The translations under genes were made by a program, and so were the position numbers. Under the pieces are notes generated by a model. The model did not search any database. It had not been told where the DNA came from and was given only the letters and a program-made list of their open reading frames with translations. Source: SZUA-448 sp045593785 (GTDB taxonomy: Bacteria; Bacillota; Clostridia; Lachnospirales; Lachnospiraceae). Taken from it: a stretch of 41,770 bases of DNA. Below are positions 7,664 to 15,789 of the stretch, piece after piece. Each line of letters opens with the position of its first letter. Within the stretch, counting starts at the first letter, position 1. The stretch is from positions 1 through 41,770 of the forward strand of contig JAZNXH010000162.1 of assembly GCA_045593785.1 (NCBI GenBank). The letters are read 5' to 3'.

Positions 7664-8422
7664 CTACATCAGAACCTTTGACAAAAATTCCTGCAAACGC
7701 GGGTTCTTCGGATTCTCAAAGAAATCTTTCGGATTGTTCTGTTCCTGTATATTACCCTCATCAAAGAAAATCACACGGTCTGCCACCTCACGTGCAAATC
7801 CCATCTCGTGAGTTACAACCACCATGGTCATACCTTCTTTTCCAAGTTCCTTCATGATATCCAGAACCTCACCTACCATCTCAGGGTCCAGTGCAGAGGT
7901 CGGCTCATCGAAGAGCATGACATCCGGCTCCATCGCCAACGCGCGGACAATCGCAATACGCTGTTTCTGTCCGCCGGAGAGCTGATACGGATAAGCATCC
8001 GCACGATTTTCAAGTCCGACACGTTTTAACAGCTGCATTGCTTTTTCTTCGGCTTCTGCCTGTGACTTTCCCTGCAGTTTCATCGGTCCGATGGTCATGT
8101 TCTTCAGGATTGTCATATGCGGGAACAGGTTGAAATGCTGGAACACCATACCCATCTTCTGACGGTGTTTGTTAATGTCCGTCTTCGGAGAAGTAATATC
8201 CACATCGTTCAGATAGATATTGCCGTCCGTCGGTTGTTCCAAGAGGTTCAACGAACGCAGGAAGGTCGATTTACCGGAACCGGAAGGACCGACGATTACG
8301 ACCACTTCACCTTCATAGATGACCTCGTTCACACCGTCAAGTGCCTTGATTTCCGCGTTCTTGCCATAAAACTTACATAGATTCTCAACACGAATCAATA
8401 CTTTACGTTCCTCAGCGCTCAT
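7664..8422 (-). CDS. Polar amino-acid ABC transporter ATP-binding protein (GlnQ type)
   Basis: A 252-residue ABC ATPase. It has Walker A GPSGSGKST (about residues 44-52), a Q-loop in VFQHFNLFPHM, signature LSGGQKQR, Walker B MLFDEPTSALDPE, and the switch His in VVTHEMGFA. The FQHFNLFPH and THEMGFAREVADRV stretches are diagnostic of the GlnQ/HisP/ArtP group that energises polar amino-acid importers. The start at 8422 follows a GGAGG and overlaps the upstream permease gene by 11 bases, so the two are translationally coupled. With the permease (8412-9143) and lipoprotein (9302-10072) it completes one importer. It could also serve the second binding protein and permease at 11.0-12.6 kb, which lack an ATPase; that is speculative. 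Confidence 0.95.
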   Translation of the reverse strand: MSAEERKVLIRVENLCKFYGKNAEIKALDGVNEVIYEGEVVVIVGPSGSGKSTFLRSLNLLEQPTDGNIYLNDVDITSPKTDINKHRQKMGMVFQHFNLFPHMTILKNMTIGPMKLQGKSQAEAEEKAMQLLKRVGLENRADAYPYQLSGGQKQRIAIVRALAMEPDVMLFDEPTSALDPEMVGEVLDIMKELGKEGMTMVVVTHEMGFAREVADRVIFFDEGNIQEQNNPKDFFENPKNPRLQEFLSKVLM

Positions 8423-9143
8423 TCTTTCTCAACCTCCTCTCCAGCAGATCTACAAGTTTCTGGAAGATGATTACCATTACCAGATAAACAATTGCTACCG
8501 CAATCAACGGAAGAAACGGTTCAAAGGTCTGGCTTCGGATAATGTCGCCGCCCTTGGTCAAATCCTGGATTGCAATATAACCGGATACGGAAGTTTCCTT
8601 CAACAGCACGATAAATTCGTTGCCGAGTGCCGGCAGAATATTTTTAATAGCTTGCGGAAGAACGATATAACACATCGTCTGGAAATAATTAAATCCCAGA
8701 CTCCGTCCTGCTTCAAACTGTCCTTCATCCACTGCCATAATACCGGAGCGGACAATCTCCGCAACATACGCGCCGGAATTCAGACCGAACGCAATGGCGG
8801 CTACCACAACCTTATTGATATTCACCGATGCAAAGATAACAAAATACAGAATCAACAACTGCAGAACAACCGGTGTTCCGCGGATGATGGTGATGTAGAA
8901 CTTTGCAATGAGATTCAGGAATTTGAGTTTTCCGGTCTTATCGCAGGTCGAACGGATAATTGCCAAAACAAAGCCCAACACAATACCGATTAACAATGCA
9001 AAGAAAGTAATCTCTAACGTTACCGTGAGACCTCTCGTCAGGTAGAGATAACGATCATCCTTCACAAAGTTCAGGTACAAACTGTCGCCCAGATTGATAA
9101 AATAATTACAGATTGCATTCCAGATTTTTTCGAAAACGTTCAC
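8412..9143 (-). CDS. Polar amino-acid ABC transporter permease
   Basis: A 243-residue permease of the HisMQ/GlnP type with several membrane helices (for example LTVTLEITFFALLIGIVLGF). The family loop that contacts the ATPase is intact: QFEAGRSLGFNYFQTMCYIV, then LPQA. RGTPVVLQLLILYF and KETSVSGYIAI are standard family stretches. It starts at a GTG (9143) behind GGAGAACC. It lies between the binding protein and the ATPase, overlapping the ATPase gene by 11 bases, and forms the membrane part (probably a homodimer) of the importer. The specific amino acid cannot be assigned. Confidence 0.94.
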   Translation of the reverse strand: MNVFEKIWNAICNYFINLGDSLYLNFVKDDRYLYLTRGLTVTLEITFFALLIGIVLGFVLAIIRSTCDKTGKLKFLNLIAKFYITIIRGTPVVLQLLILYFVIFASVNINKVVVAAIAFGLNSGAYVAEIVRSGIMAVDEGQFEAGRSLGFNYFQTMCYIVLPQAIKNILPALGNEFIVLLKETSVSGYIAIQDLTKGGDIIRSQTFEPFLPLIAVAIVYLVMVIIFQKLVDLLERRLRKNER

Positions 9144-9192
9144 TTGTCGGTTCTCCGTTTCTGTTAAACTGCCAAAAATTTAAGTTGAACGA

Positions 9193-9210
9193 GGCAGTGT
9201 ATCCACTGCC
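9193..9210 (-). other. Hairpin between binding-protein and permease genes
   Basis: GGCAGTG / CACTGCC with a 4-base loop lies in the 158-base gap between the amino-acid binding-protein gene and its permease gene, with no clean T run after it. As with the hairpin at 5585-5609, it may uncouple binding-protein from permease expression. I see nothing else in this gap. Confidence 0.45.
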
Positions 9211-9301
9211 CCGCTTTCATCATTATACATACAATTGCCGGCCGCCGCTTTTCACTGTTTCTATCGTAACAGTAAACGACTCAAGTGCCTGTTTGTTTTA
9301 A

Positions 9302-10072
9302 TTACTCCGCAACGATGATAACCTGCTTGCCGGTATAGTAGGTGTCGGAGAAATCTACAGATTTCAGACGATCTTCGGTAACGGTAAGACCTGCAACACC
9401 AACATCTGCCTTGCCACTGATTACAGAAGCGATGATAGAGTCAAACTGCATATCTTCAATCTTCAGTTCCATGCCAAGAATATCACATACAGCGAGCATC
9501 ATATCAACATCCAGACCGGTAATCTTGTCGCCTTCACGGAACTCATACGGCGGGAACTCAGCGTTGGTAGCCATTACAAGCGTACCGTTACTGCGGTCCA
9601 CATTCTGCGGAGTGTATGCCGGAGTGTCCTGCTCCTGACCGATGTAATAGTCTACGATACGGTCAAAAGTTCCGTTTGCCTTAATCTCTGCAAGGGCTGC
9701 ATTAATCTTATCCTTCAACTCAGTGTTTTCTTTGTTGATTGCGATTGCGTACTCTTCCAATGCAAATTCCTCATCCAGAATCTTAAGACCTTCATTCTCA
9801 GCTACGAAAGTCTTTGCCGGCTGGTCATCAATAACAACTGCGTCTACCTTGCCCTGAAGCAAAGCCTGTACTGCTTCGTAACCCTTGTTGAAACGCTCAA
9901 TATGATCCTCACCGAAATCAGATACATAGATATCGCCGGTGGTACCGAGCTGTACGCCGGTAAGAGCGTTAGCGAGGTCGTCCGGACCATTTACTGCAAC
10001 TTTTTCTCTGCCACATGCAACCAAAGATAAACTCATGCATGCAAGCAATACAACTGCCAATAATTTTTTCAT
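9302..10072 (-). CDS. Amino-acid-binding lipoprotein of ABC importer, halves in swapped order
   Basis: A 256-residue family-3-type solute-binding protein. The start MKKLLAVVLL at 10072 follows GGAGG. The lipobox is LVAC (Cys about 20). In ordinary family members the segment with FPPYEF, VDFSDTYY and QVIIV comes first, then the segment with GVQLGTT, DAVVIDD and LAEIKANGTFDRIV. Here the order is reversed: GVQLGTTGDIYV near residue 40 and the FDRIV helix near 140 come first, and TLVMATNAEFPPYEF onwards forms the C-terminal half, ending at QVIIVAE. This is what a circular permutation with new ends at the interdomain hinge would look like. The ligand residues look kept, including the Arg of TVTEDR and the Asp pair of VVIDD, so it should bind an amino acid. 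It leads the importer operon with the permease and ATPase genes. Confidence 0.9.
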   Translation of the reverse strand: MKKLLAVVLLACMSLSLVACGREKVAVNGPDDLANALTGVQLGTTGDIYVSDFGEDHIERFNKGYEAVQALLQGKVDAVVIDDQPAKTFVAENEGLKILDEEFALEEYAIAINKENTELKDKINAALAEIKANGTFDRIVDYYIGQEQDTPAYTPQNVDRSNGTLVMATNAEFPPYEFREGDKITGLDVDMMLAVCDILGMELKIEDMQFDSIIASVISGKADVGVAGLTVTEDRLKSVDFSDTYYTGKQVIIVAE

Positions 10073-10165
10073 AATTTCCTCCATTTAGAATGCAGCATTA
10101 CGCTCCACTCTGTCTCCCTGTTTAAATATACTTTCTTTTTCACTTTGTTCACGCACCTCTATATG

Positions 10166-10206
10166 TAAAAAATGCTGTCAAAGTGCATAAAATACTCTGA
10201 CAGCAT
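10166..10206 (-). terminator. Intrinsic terminator after uridine phosphorylase
   Basis: On the reverse strand ATGCTGTCA (10198-10206) pairs with TGACAGCAT (10172-10180) and is followed by TTTTT. It ends the long co-directional gene series that includes udp, radA and clpC, and separates it from the amino-acid importer operon. Confidence 0.85.
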
Positions 10207-10237
10207 ATCACAGACTGATTAAAAATACAAGTTAATC

Positions 10238-11005
10238 TTATAATTTTGCCTTGTCCGCAAGGATCAGACGTTTGATGGCTTCCACCCCGATACGGATGGC
10301 ATTCTCGGTATCGTGTGCGTCTTCTTCCACGAAGCCTGCTGCCTTACGCTCCTGATTCCATACAACGTGGAACACCGAACCGGCGCGTACGCCAAGCGCT
10401 GCTGCCACCGTAAACACCGTAGCAGATTCCATCTCACTGCCGAGTACGCCAAGACGCTTCCAAGCTTCCCATTTATTCAAAAGATCATAAGATACCGGCA
10501 TACGGGAAGGACTGTGCTGTCCATAGAACGAATCCTTGCACTGTACCACACCGGCATGCCACGGAAGTTCCAGAGACTTTGCTGCTTCCACCAATGCCGT
10601 CATAACTTCATAATCCGCAACTGCCGGAAACTCAATTGGTGCATATTCGCGGCTCGTACCCTCGTGACGGATTGCTCCGGTTGCAATGACGGAATCCCCT
10701 GACTTTACTTTCATGTTAATACCACCGCAGGTGCCGACACGTACAAAGGTATCTGCACCAAGTGCCACCAATTCTTCCACTGCAATTGCCGCAGACGGAC
10801 CACCGATACCGGTCGAGGTAACACTCACCTTCTCACCAAGCAAAGTTCCCGTATAAGTACAGTACTCACGGTTCATCGTAATCTTCACCGGATTGTCAAA
10901 ATACTTTGCAATCTTTTCACATCGTCCCGGATCTCCCGGTATGATGCAATACCTTCCGATATCACCCTTGCCGCAATTAATATGATATTGTAAATTCTCC
11001 TTCAT
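10238..11005 (-). CDS. udp: Uridine phosphorylase
   Basis: A 255-residue nucleoside phosphorylase. Stretches IIPGDPGRCEKIA, STGIGGPSAAIAVEEL, RVGTCGGI, EFPAVADYE, TALVEAAKSL and GSEMESATVFTVAA match the uridine phosphorylase branch (phosphate loop, and the GxEMES motif near the ribose). The enzyme splits uridine with phosphate into uracil and ribose-1-phosphate in the cytosol. The start at 11005 (MKENLQYHIN) is preferred because GGGGA lies 6 bases before it; upstream in-frame ATGs at 11011 and 11044 are less well placed. It begins 2 bases after the TGA of the permease gene, so it is translationally coupled to that gene. It is the last gene before the terminator at 10166-10206. Confidence 0.93.
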   Translation of the reverse strand: MKENLQYHINCGKGDIGRYCIIPGDPGRCEKIAKYFDNPVKITMNREYCTYTGTLLGEKVSVTSTGIGGPSAAIAVEELVALGADTFVRVGTCGGINMKVKSGDSVIATGAIRHEGTSREYAPIEFPAVADYEVMTALVEAAKSLELPWHAGVVQCKDSFYGQHSPSRMPVSYDLLNKWEAWKRLGVLGSEMESATVFTVAAALGVRAGSVFHVVWNQERKAAGFVEEDAHDTENAIRIGVEAIKRLILADKAKL

Positions 11006-11007
11006 AC

Positions 11008-11715
11008 TCATTCCCCATACCTTTCCATCAATTTCCCAATCCATGCAAATCCGGCCTCAATCAAAAGCGTCGCAATCAGATATACCAAGATACTGAATGC
11101 AATTCCGAAGAACGGTGCCATGTTGCGCTGCCCGATGGTAAGCATCACCTCGGTCAGATCATTCACGCCGATATATCCCACCACCGTACTCCATTGTAAC
11201 AACTGGATGCTCAGACGTTTTACCTGGAACAGGGATACACCTGTTGCATGCGGCAGCGCAGCGGTAAAAAACGCTTTTTTCAAACGTCTTCTCATCTCAC
11301 GGTTCTGCCAATCTTCCGATTCCCGTATCGTCTTCATGAGAATCTCTCCAAAATGTCCACCGCCATACAGACCGATTGCCAGTCCGGAAAGCAATACTCC
11401 ATTCATATTCATGGAGCCAAATACTCCATAGTAAAAAAACAGAATCAGTAACAACACCGGTGTTGCCCGAAACAGAAAGCTGAAGCCTTCTGCCAACATC
11501 GTAACTGCACGCTGACGGTAACACATAAAGTACCCGCATATTGCACCGATCAGAATTGCTACCAGCCACGCAATCACCGTAATTACAAATGTCACAATGA
11601 TTGCTTTTATAATCAGTGTATATGCTCCGCCTGCGATTAAATTATCCTTTATTGCACTCATGATATTTCCTATCATATCAATCTCCATCTTCCTTCCTGC
11701 ATCACGTAAATTCAC
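11008..11715 (-). CDS. Divergent polar amino-acid-type ABC permease without a clear EAA loop
   Basis: A 235-residue membrane protein of the HisMQ/GlnP permease type, with helices near ALIIKAIIVTF-like residues 30-55 and again later, and the family stretch FRATPVLLLILFFYYGVFG. GYIGVNDLTEV near the C-terminus is also family-like. The ATPase-docking loop is strongly changed: where relatives have EAxxLGxxxxQ before LPQA, this protein reads NREMRRRLKKAFFTAALPHA. It starts at a GTG at 11715 behind GGAG; an ATG at 11688 behind AGGAAGG is equally plausible. It follows the order-swapped binding protein by 15 bases and precedes udp by 2 bases. No ATPase gene is present, so it may borrow one or may have lost transport. 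Confidence 0.8.
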   Translation of the reverse strand: MNLRDAGRKMEIDMIGNIMSAIKDNLIAGGAYTLIIKAIIVTFVITVIAWLVAILIGAICGYFMCYRQRAVTMLAEGFSFLFRATPVLLLILFFYYGVFGSMNMNGVLLSGLAIGLYGGGHFGEILMKTIRESEDWQNREMRRRLKKAFFTAALPHATGVSLFQVKRLSIQLLQWSTVVGYIGVNDLTEVMLTIGQRNMAPFFGIAFSILVYLIATLLIEAGFAWIGKLMERYGE

Positions 11716-11730
11716 ATCGCTCCGATTGAT

Positions 11731-12624
11731 TTATTCGGTAGTGATTAATCGGTAGCCTTTCATCGGACAATATCCATCCGACATGATATACGGCGGAAAC
11801 TCGGTCGAATGATTTGCACTCGTACCATAACAGAACACCATATCGAGCTTCCCTGCCATCAGCTCAGAAAAGATTGTCTCACTGTCCACTACCTTAAACC
11901 GTACTTCTCGTCCCAGCTTCTGTCCCAGAAGGTCAGACAACGCAACACAGAAACCATAGGGCACGCCACGGTCATCCACACATTCCAACGGCGGAACCGA
12001 CCCCGTAATACCGATATACACCGGTTCTCCCGTAATCTGTAAGGAAAAGGTTTCGGAATTCACCGTCATCTGTTCCGGATAAAGCCGCTCCGCAGCGCTT
12101 CCCCATACATACTGTTCCAATAATGCGGTAAGTCTTCCGTCTGCCTTCAGTTCTGCGAGGCGTTCGTTACACAATTCCCGCATTGCTTCGTCTTCCGGTC
12201 GGAATGCGAGTGCAAACTGAAGACGTTCTTTTTCACTTTCCAACTCCGTGCCACTGAGTCCGTTTTTGGTCTCCAATACCTTCAATCCCTCTTCTGTCCG
12301 CAACAGCCATTCCGCAGTCACATCAGAAGCCCAGATTGCCTGTACCTGATTCATTTTTAATGCTTTCACTGCCGTTTCTACTCTCTCATAGGATTGGTAA
12401 GCCGAAAGCTTCACCCCAAACTGACTTTCAAAAAAAATCTTTGCCGATGCATCCGGCATCTTCGCTGTTACACCACCCAGTGTCTTTCCTGTTAATTCTT
12501 TCACTGAAGTGATTTTTTCCGAGTTACCGGCATCCTTCCCTGCAAACAGTCCGAAGGCTGTAGACAAAAGTAGAACCAGCAAAAATACTGCAATTGTTAT
12601 CCATTTTTGCTTCGTTGTAATCAT
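11731..12624 (-). CDS. Second family-3-type solute-binding protein, order-swapped, lacking ligand Arg
   Basis: A 297-residue protein starting MITTKQKW at 12624 behind AGGAG; an ATG at 12654, overlapping the stop of the propeller gene, is possible. The N-terminal hydrophobic segment (ITIAVFLLVLLLSTAFGLFA) has no lipobox Cys, so the protein is probably anchored by an uncleaved signal or secreted. As in the 9302-10072 protein, the half with ELTGKTLGGVTAK and ERLAELKADGRLTALL comes first, and the half with VYIGITGSVPPLECVDDRG and GFCVALSDLLGQKLG comes last. The usual TxxR ligand stretch aligns to YGTSANHSTEFPPYI, with no Arg. It is therefore unlikely to bind a standard amino acid in the usual way. 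It sits between the propeller and permease genes. Confidence 0.82.
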   Translation of the reverse strand: MITTKQKWITIAVFLLVLLLSTAFGLFAGKDAGNSEKITSVKELTGKTLGGVTAKMPDASAKIFFESQFGVKLSAYQSYERVETAVKALKMNQVQAIWASDVTAEWLLRTEEGLKVLETKNGLSGTELESEKERLQFALAFRPEDEAMRELCNERLAELKADGRLTALLEQYVWGSAAERLYPEQMTVNSETFSLQITGEPVYIGITGSVPPLECVDDRGVPYGFCVALSDLLGQKLGREVRFKVVDSETIFSELMAGKLDMVFCYGTSANHSTEFPPYIMSDGYCPMKGYRLITTE

Positions 12625-12653
12625 CACGTTCTCCTGCAAAATACATCCGTTCA

Positions 12654-14420
12654 TTACTCAAATGATATTCCCAGTATATACTCACTTCGAAGTCCGACCA
12701 CCAGACGGTTACCAAACACCGCAGGAGTCGCCTCAATATTGGAACCATAATTTCGTTTTGTCACCAGCTCACCGGTCAACGCATTAATGAGCAGGACATC
12801 CCCGTTGGAACAACACTGTACCAGATATACACTGCCGTCCGTATCGTACAATGTTGCGGCTGAGCTCCATGCATCGCAGGAAAGTTCCATGCGCCATATT
12901 TCATTACCGCTCTCTTTTTCAATCGCCACAATATAAGAAGTATCTACATCCGGCACCTTCGACACGGAATAATACAGATAATCCGAAGCTGCCCCCTTAC
13001 CTAACACACCGGTAGACAGGAATCCTCCCGCCAGGCCCATCACTGTATGCACCTCATAAGGTTTCTTCCAGATAATCTCGCCGGTCATCGCATTCATCTT
13101 ATAGATGCAGGCTTCTCCCAGGTGATGCTCATCCGTATGATACTTGAGCGTCGTTGCTGCATACACAAAGCGATTCCCTTGTGCATCCTCTTCGAAGATC
13201 GGACTGGAGTTAATATCTTCATACAGATCCTGTACCCACACCGGAGTCATCGTATCGAGGTCAAGACAATAGAAAATACCGCCATTGTCTCCCAAATATA
13301 AATAATGATCCCATACCACCGCACTTGCCTCACTACCGTATCCGCCTTCACCGGAATAGATACGCTGTTCTGCTGTCTCAGCATAGTAGGTATATTTTAC
13401 CGCTTCCGCAGGGTCAATGCTCAGTACGCCGTTTTCTTTATCGTATTGGGAATTCAGTTTTATCGTATAGATAACACCGTTCTCACCCGGACAAATCAGG
13501 GTATCTGCCGCCGTGCAGAACACTGCCGAACTATCATAGCCATGCCAGATACGCGGCGCAAAGTCATCATCTGCACCAAGCTCATAGAGTTTCGTTCCGT
13601 CAAGCAGACTGTAAATGAACACTCTTGCGCTCACCTGTTCCCCATACATGCCGGGCTGTGAATCACCGGAACCGCATACAAGCAGCGGATACTCCGGATG
13701 CAGAGATGCCGTTCCCTTGAACGTCATACCGACGTTGATTGCATCACGTGTCTCTTCACCGGTCTCCATATCTAAGAAATGAATCTGTCCGTCCATACCC
13801 GGATAGATTACTTCCGTCAAACCTACTTTATTTTTAGCAAGCGGGTACAGATTCATATGCTGCTTTGTCTTCTCATCCCACTTTACCACCAGCGGCTGGC
13901 CTGTCCAGCCATTGCCGGACCAGTAATTTACACCGTCACATTTTAACACTTTACCGGTCTTATAACGCCAACTGTCCTCCGCTATCTTCCGCTCTGTAAG
14001 ACTTACCGTTCCATATGACTGCATGTCCCTCTGATAATTCCCGCGGAAAGTAATAATGCCTTCCCAGTTGGTAAAATTCTTCCCCTCTGCCACATCAAAA
14101 TCCAGTGACTGTTTGCGACGGAAGGAATCTACGTCCTCACCGTCCACCCGGAGTGCTGTTCCGGTCAAATACTTGTCCGGTTGCGTACGCTCCACCGGAG
14201 AAGGTTGCTGTGCGTCTGCATTCTGTAACGCATCCGGATATACTTCCGTTGCCAGACTTCCCTGTGTTGCTACCATAAAATTATATAAATAGCTGATATT
14301 TCCTTTTACTTTAATCAGCATGACAAACGCCCCGCACAGAGCAACCAGCAGTAATGCCCCAAGCACCACTGCCAGCATACGGAAACGTTTTCTTTTATTC
14401 CATGTTCCGACTTTTTTCAT
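12654..14420 (-). CDS. Membrane-anchored PQQ-like beta-propeller protein
   Basis: A 588-residue protein with a basic N-terminus and one membrane helix (about residues 14-38, MLAVVLGALLLVALCGAFVM), the rest being extracellular. From about residue 110 on it contains repeated propeller-blade signatures: GQIHFLDMETGEE, LYLGDNGGIFYCLDLDTM, YKMNAMTGEIIWKK, VAIEKESGNEIWRM and LLINALTGELVTKR, each a G-x-hydrophobic strand with an A-x-x-G-x-x-W-like turn. This is the PQQ/pyrrolo-quinoline-quinone-like eight-blade fold, often used as a binding scaffold rather than an enzyme; no quinone-enzyme active site is seen. It overlaps the radA stop by 4 bases (ATGA) and overlaps the upstream ATG of the binding-protein gene, so it belongs to the same transcript. 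It is perhaps a surface receptor or scaffold for the following transport-like genes. Confidence 0.85.
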   Translation of the reverse strand: MKKVGTWNKRKRFRMLAVVLGALLLVALCGAFVMLIKVKGNISYLYNFMVATQGSLATEVYPDALQNADAQQPSPVERTQPDKYLTGTALRVDGEDVDSFRRKQSLDFDVAEGKNFTNWEGIITFRGNYQRDMQSYGTVSLTERKIAEDSWRYKTGKVLKCDGVNYWSGNGWTGQPLVVKWDEKTKQHMNLYPLAKNKVGLTEVIYPGMDGQIHFLDMETGEETRDAINVGMTFKGTASLHPEYPLLVCGSGDSQPGMYGEQVSARVFIYSLLDGTKLYELGADDDFAPRIWHGYDSSAVFCTAADTLICPGENGVIYTIKLNSQYDKENGVLSIDPAEAVKYTYYAETAEQRIYSGEGGYGSEASAVVWDHYLYLGDNGGIFYCLDLDTMTPVWVQDLYEDINSSPIFEEDAQGNRFVYAATTLKYHTDEHHLGEACIYKMNAMTGEIIWKKPYEVHTVMGLAGGFLSTGVLGKGAASDYLYYSVSKVPDVDTSYIVAIEKESGNEIWRMELSCDAWSSAATLYDTDGSVYLVQCCSNGDVLLINALTGELVTKRNYGSNIEATPAVFGNRLVVGLRSEYILGISFE

Positions 14421-15784
14421 TGAATTACCCCTGCTAAATCGCGTACTGATTTCACACCGATCAACTGAATTCCAAGTTTTTTATTCGCTTCCGTACAATG
14501 TACTTCAGGCAGAATACAACTCGTATATCCCAGCTTCGCCGCCTCGCGGATCCGTTGCTCCGCCATATTCACGGCACGTATCTCACCGGTCAGACCGACC
14601 TCACCAAAACACACCGTTTTTGCACTCACCGGCTGATTGCGAAAACTCGACAGCAATGCCAGCACAATGCTCAGGTCAAGTGCCGGTTCATTTACCCGCA
14701 TGCCACCTGCAACATTCAGATAAGCATCACACCATGACAGTTCCGTACCGAGACGTTTCTCCATCACCGCCATCAAAAGGTTCATGCGGTTATGATCCGT
14801 CCCCGCAGCCGTTCTGCGCGGTATCTGAAAACTCGTCTTAGAGACCAGAGCCTGTACCTCCACAAGAATCGTCCGGCTTCCTTCTAAAACTGCAGCAACA
14901 ACCGAACCCGGTTCACCCTCCGGGCGTCCCTGCAACATGTATTCGGACGGATTCTGCACCTCCTCCAGACCGTCGCTGCGCATCTCAAACACACCGATTT
15001 CATTGGTGGAACCAAAACGGTTCTTCACCGCACGTAAGATACGGTAATTCTGCGTACTTTCGCCTTCAAAGTACAACACGGTATCTACCATGTGTTCCAG
15101 CACACGCGGTCCGGCCACCTGACCTTCTTTCGTCACATGACCAATGATGAAGATGGTAATTCCATTCTCCTTTGCCATACGCATCAGGGATGCTGTGCTC
15201 TCACGCACCTGACTCACACTGCCCGGTGCCGCCTGTATATCCTCACGATACATTGTCTGGATTGAGTCAATCACCAACAACTCCGGCTTATCCGCCTGTA
15301 CCGTCTCTTCAATCACATCAAGATTCGTCTCTGACATCAACTGCAAGCCTTCGCCAAAATCCCCAAGGCGATCCGCCCTCATCTTAATCTGACGCAGGGA
15401 CTCCTCACCGGATATGTAAAGTAACTGTTTCTTATCCGAAAGCGCCTTGCACACTTGTAACATCAAAGTAGATTTACCGATGCCCGGATCTCCTCCAACC
15501 AAAACGAAAGAACCCACAACAATTCCACCGCCCAAAACGCGGTCAAACTCATGGATTCCCGTAGTCGTTCTTTCTTCCGTATCCGAAGCCACCTGCGACA
15601 ATCTAACCGGTGCCTGAGACAAACCTATGCGTCCCATCGCAGATGACTTTCCGGCAGACTTTTTCCCTGTATGCGGTGCTTCAGAAAAAGTATTCCATGC
15701 GCGGCAGCCCGGGCACTGCCCGAGCCACTTCGCTGATTCATAGCCACATTCTTTACAAAAGAAAATTGATTTTGTTTTCTGCAT
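14417..15784 (-). CDS. radA: DNA repair protein RadA
   Basis: A 455-residue RadA (Sms) protein that promotes branch migration in recombinational repair. In order: N-terminal zinc finger with Cys at about 10, 13, 24 and 27 (CKECG ... CPGC); RecA-like core with Walker A GGDPGIGKST; Walker B in LLVIDSIQTMY; the RadA-specific KNRFGS motif; and a C-terminal Lon-like domain (GGMRVNEPALDLSIVLALLSS). The start at 15784 (MQKTKSIFF) is chosen; a GTG at 15796 would overlap the previous gene and adds only four residues. It starts 5 bases after the stop of the small gene at 15790-16200. In many Firmicutes radA follows clpC, as here with one small gene between. Confidence 0.96.
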   Translation of the reverse strand: MQKTKSIFFCKECGYESAKWLGQCPGCRAWNTFSEAPHTGKKSAGKSSAMGRIGLSQAPVRLSQVASDTEERTTTGIHEFDRVLGGGIVVGSFVLVGGDPGIGKSTLMLQVCKALSDKKQLLYISGEESLRQIKMRADRLGDFGEGLQLMSETNLDVIEETVQADKPELLVIDSIQTMYREDIQAAPGSVSQVRESTASLMRMAKENGITIFIIGHVTKEGQVAGPRVLEHMVDTVLYFEGESTQNYRILRAVKNRFGSTNEIGVFEMRSDGLEEVQNPSEYMLQGRPEGEPGSVVAAVLEGSRTILVEVQALVSKTSFQIPRRTAAGTDHNRMNLLMAVMEKRLGTELSWCDAYLNVAGGMRVNEPALDLSIVLALLSSFRNQPVSAKTVCFGEVGLTGEIRAVNMAEQRIREAAKLGYTSCILPEVHCTEANKKLGIQLIGVKSVRDLAGVIQ

Positions 15785-15789
15785 AATAT

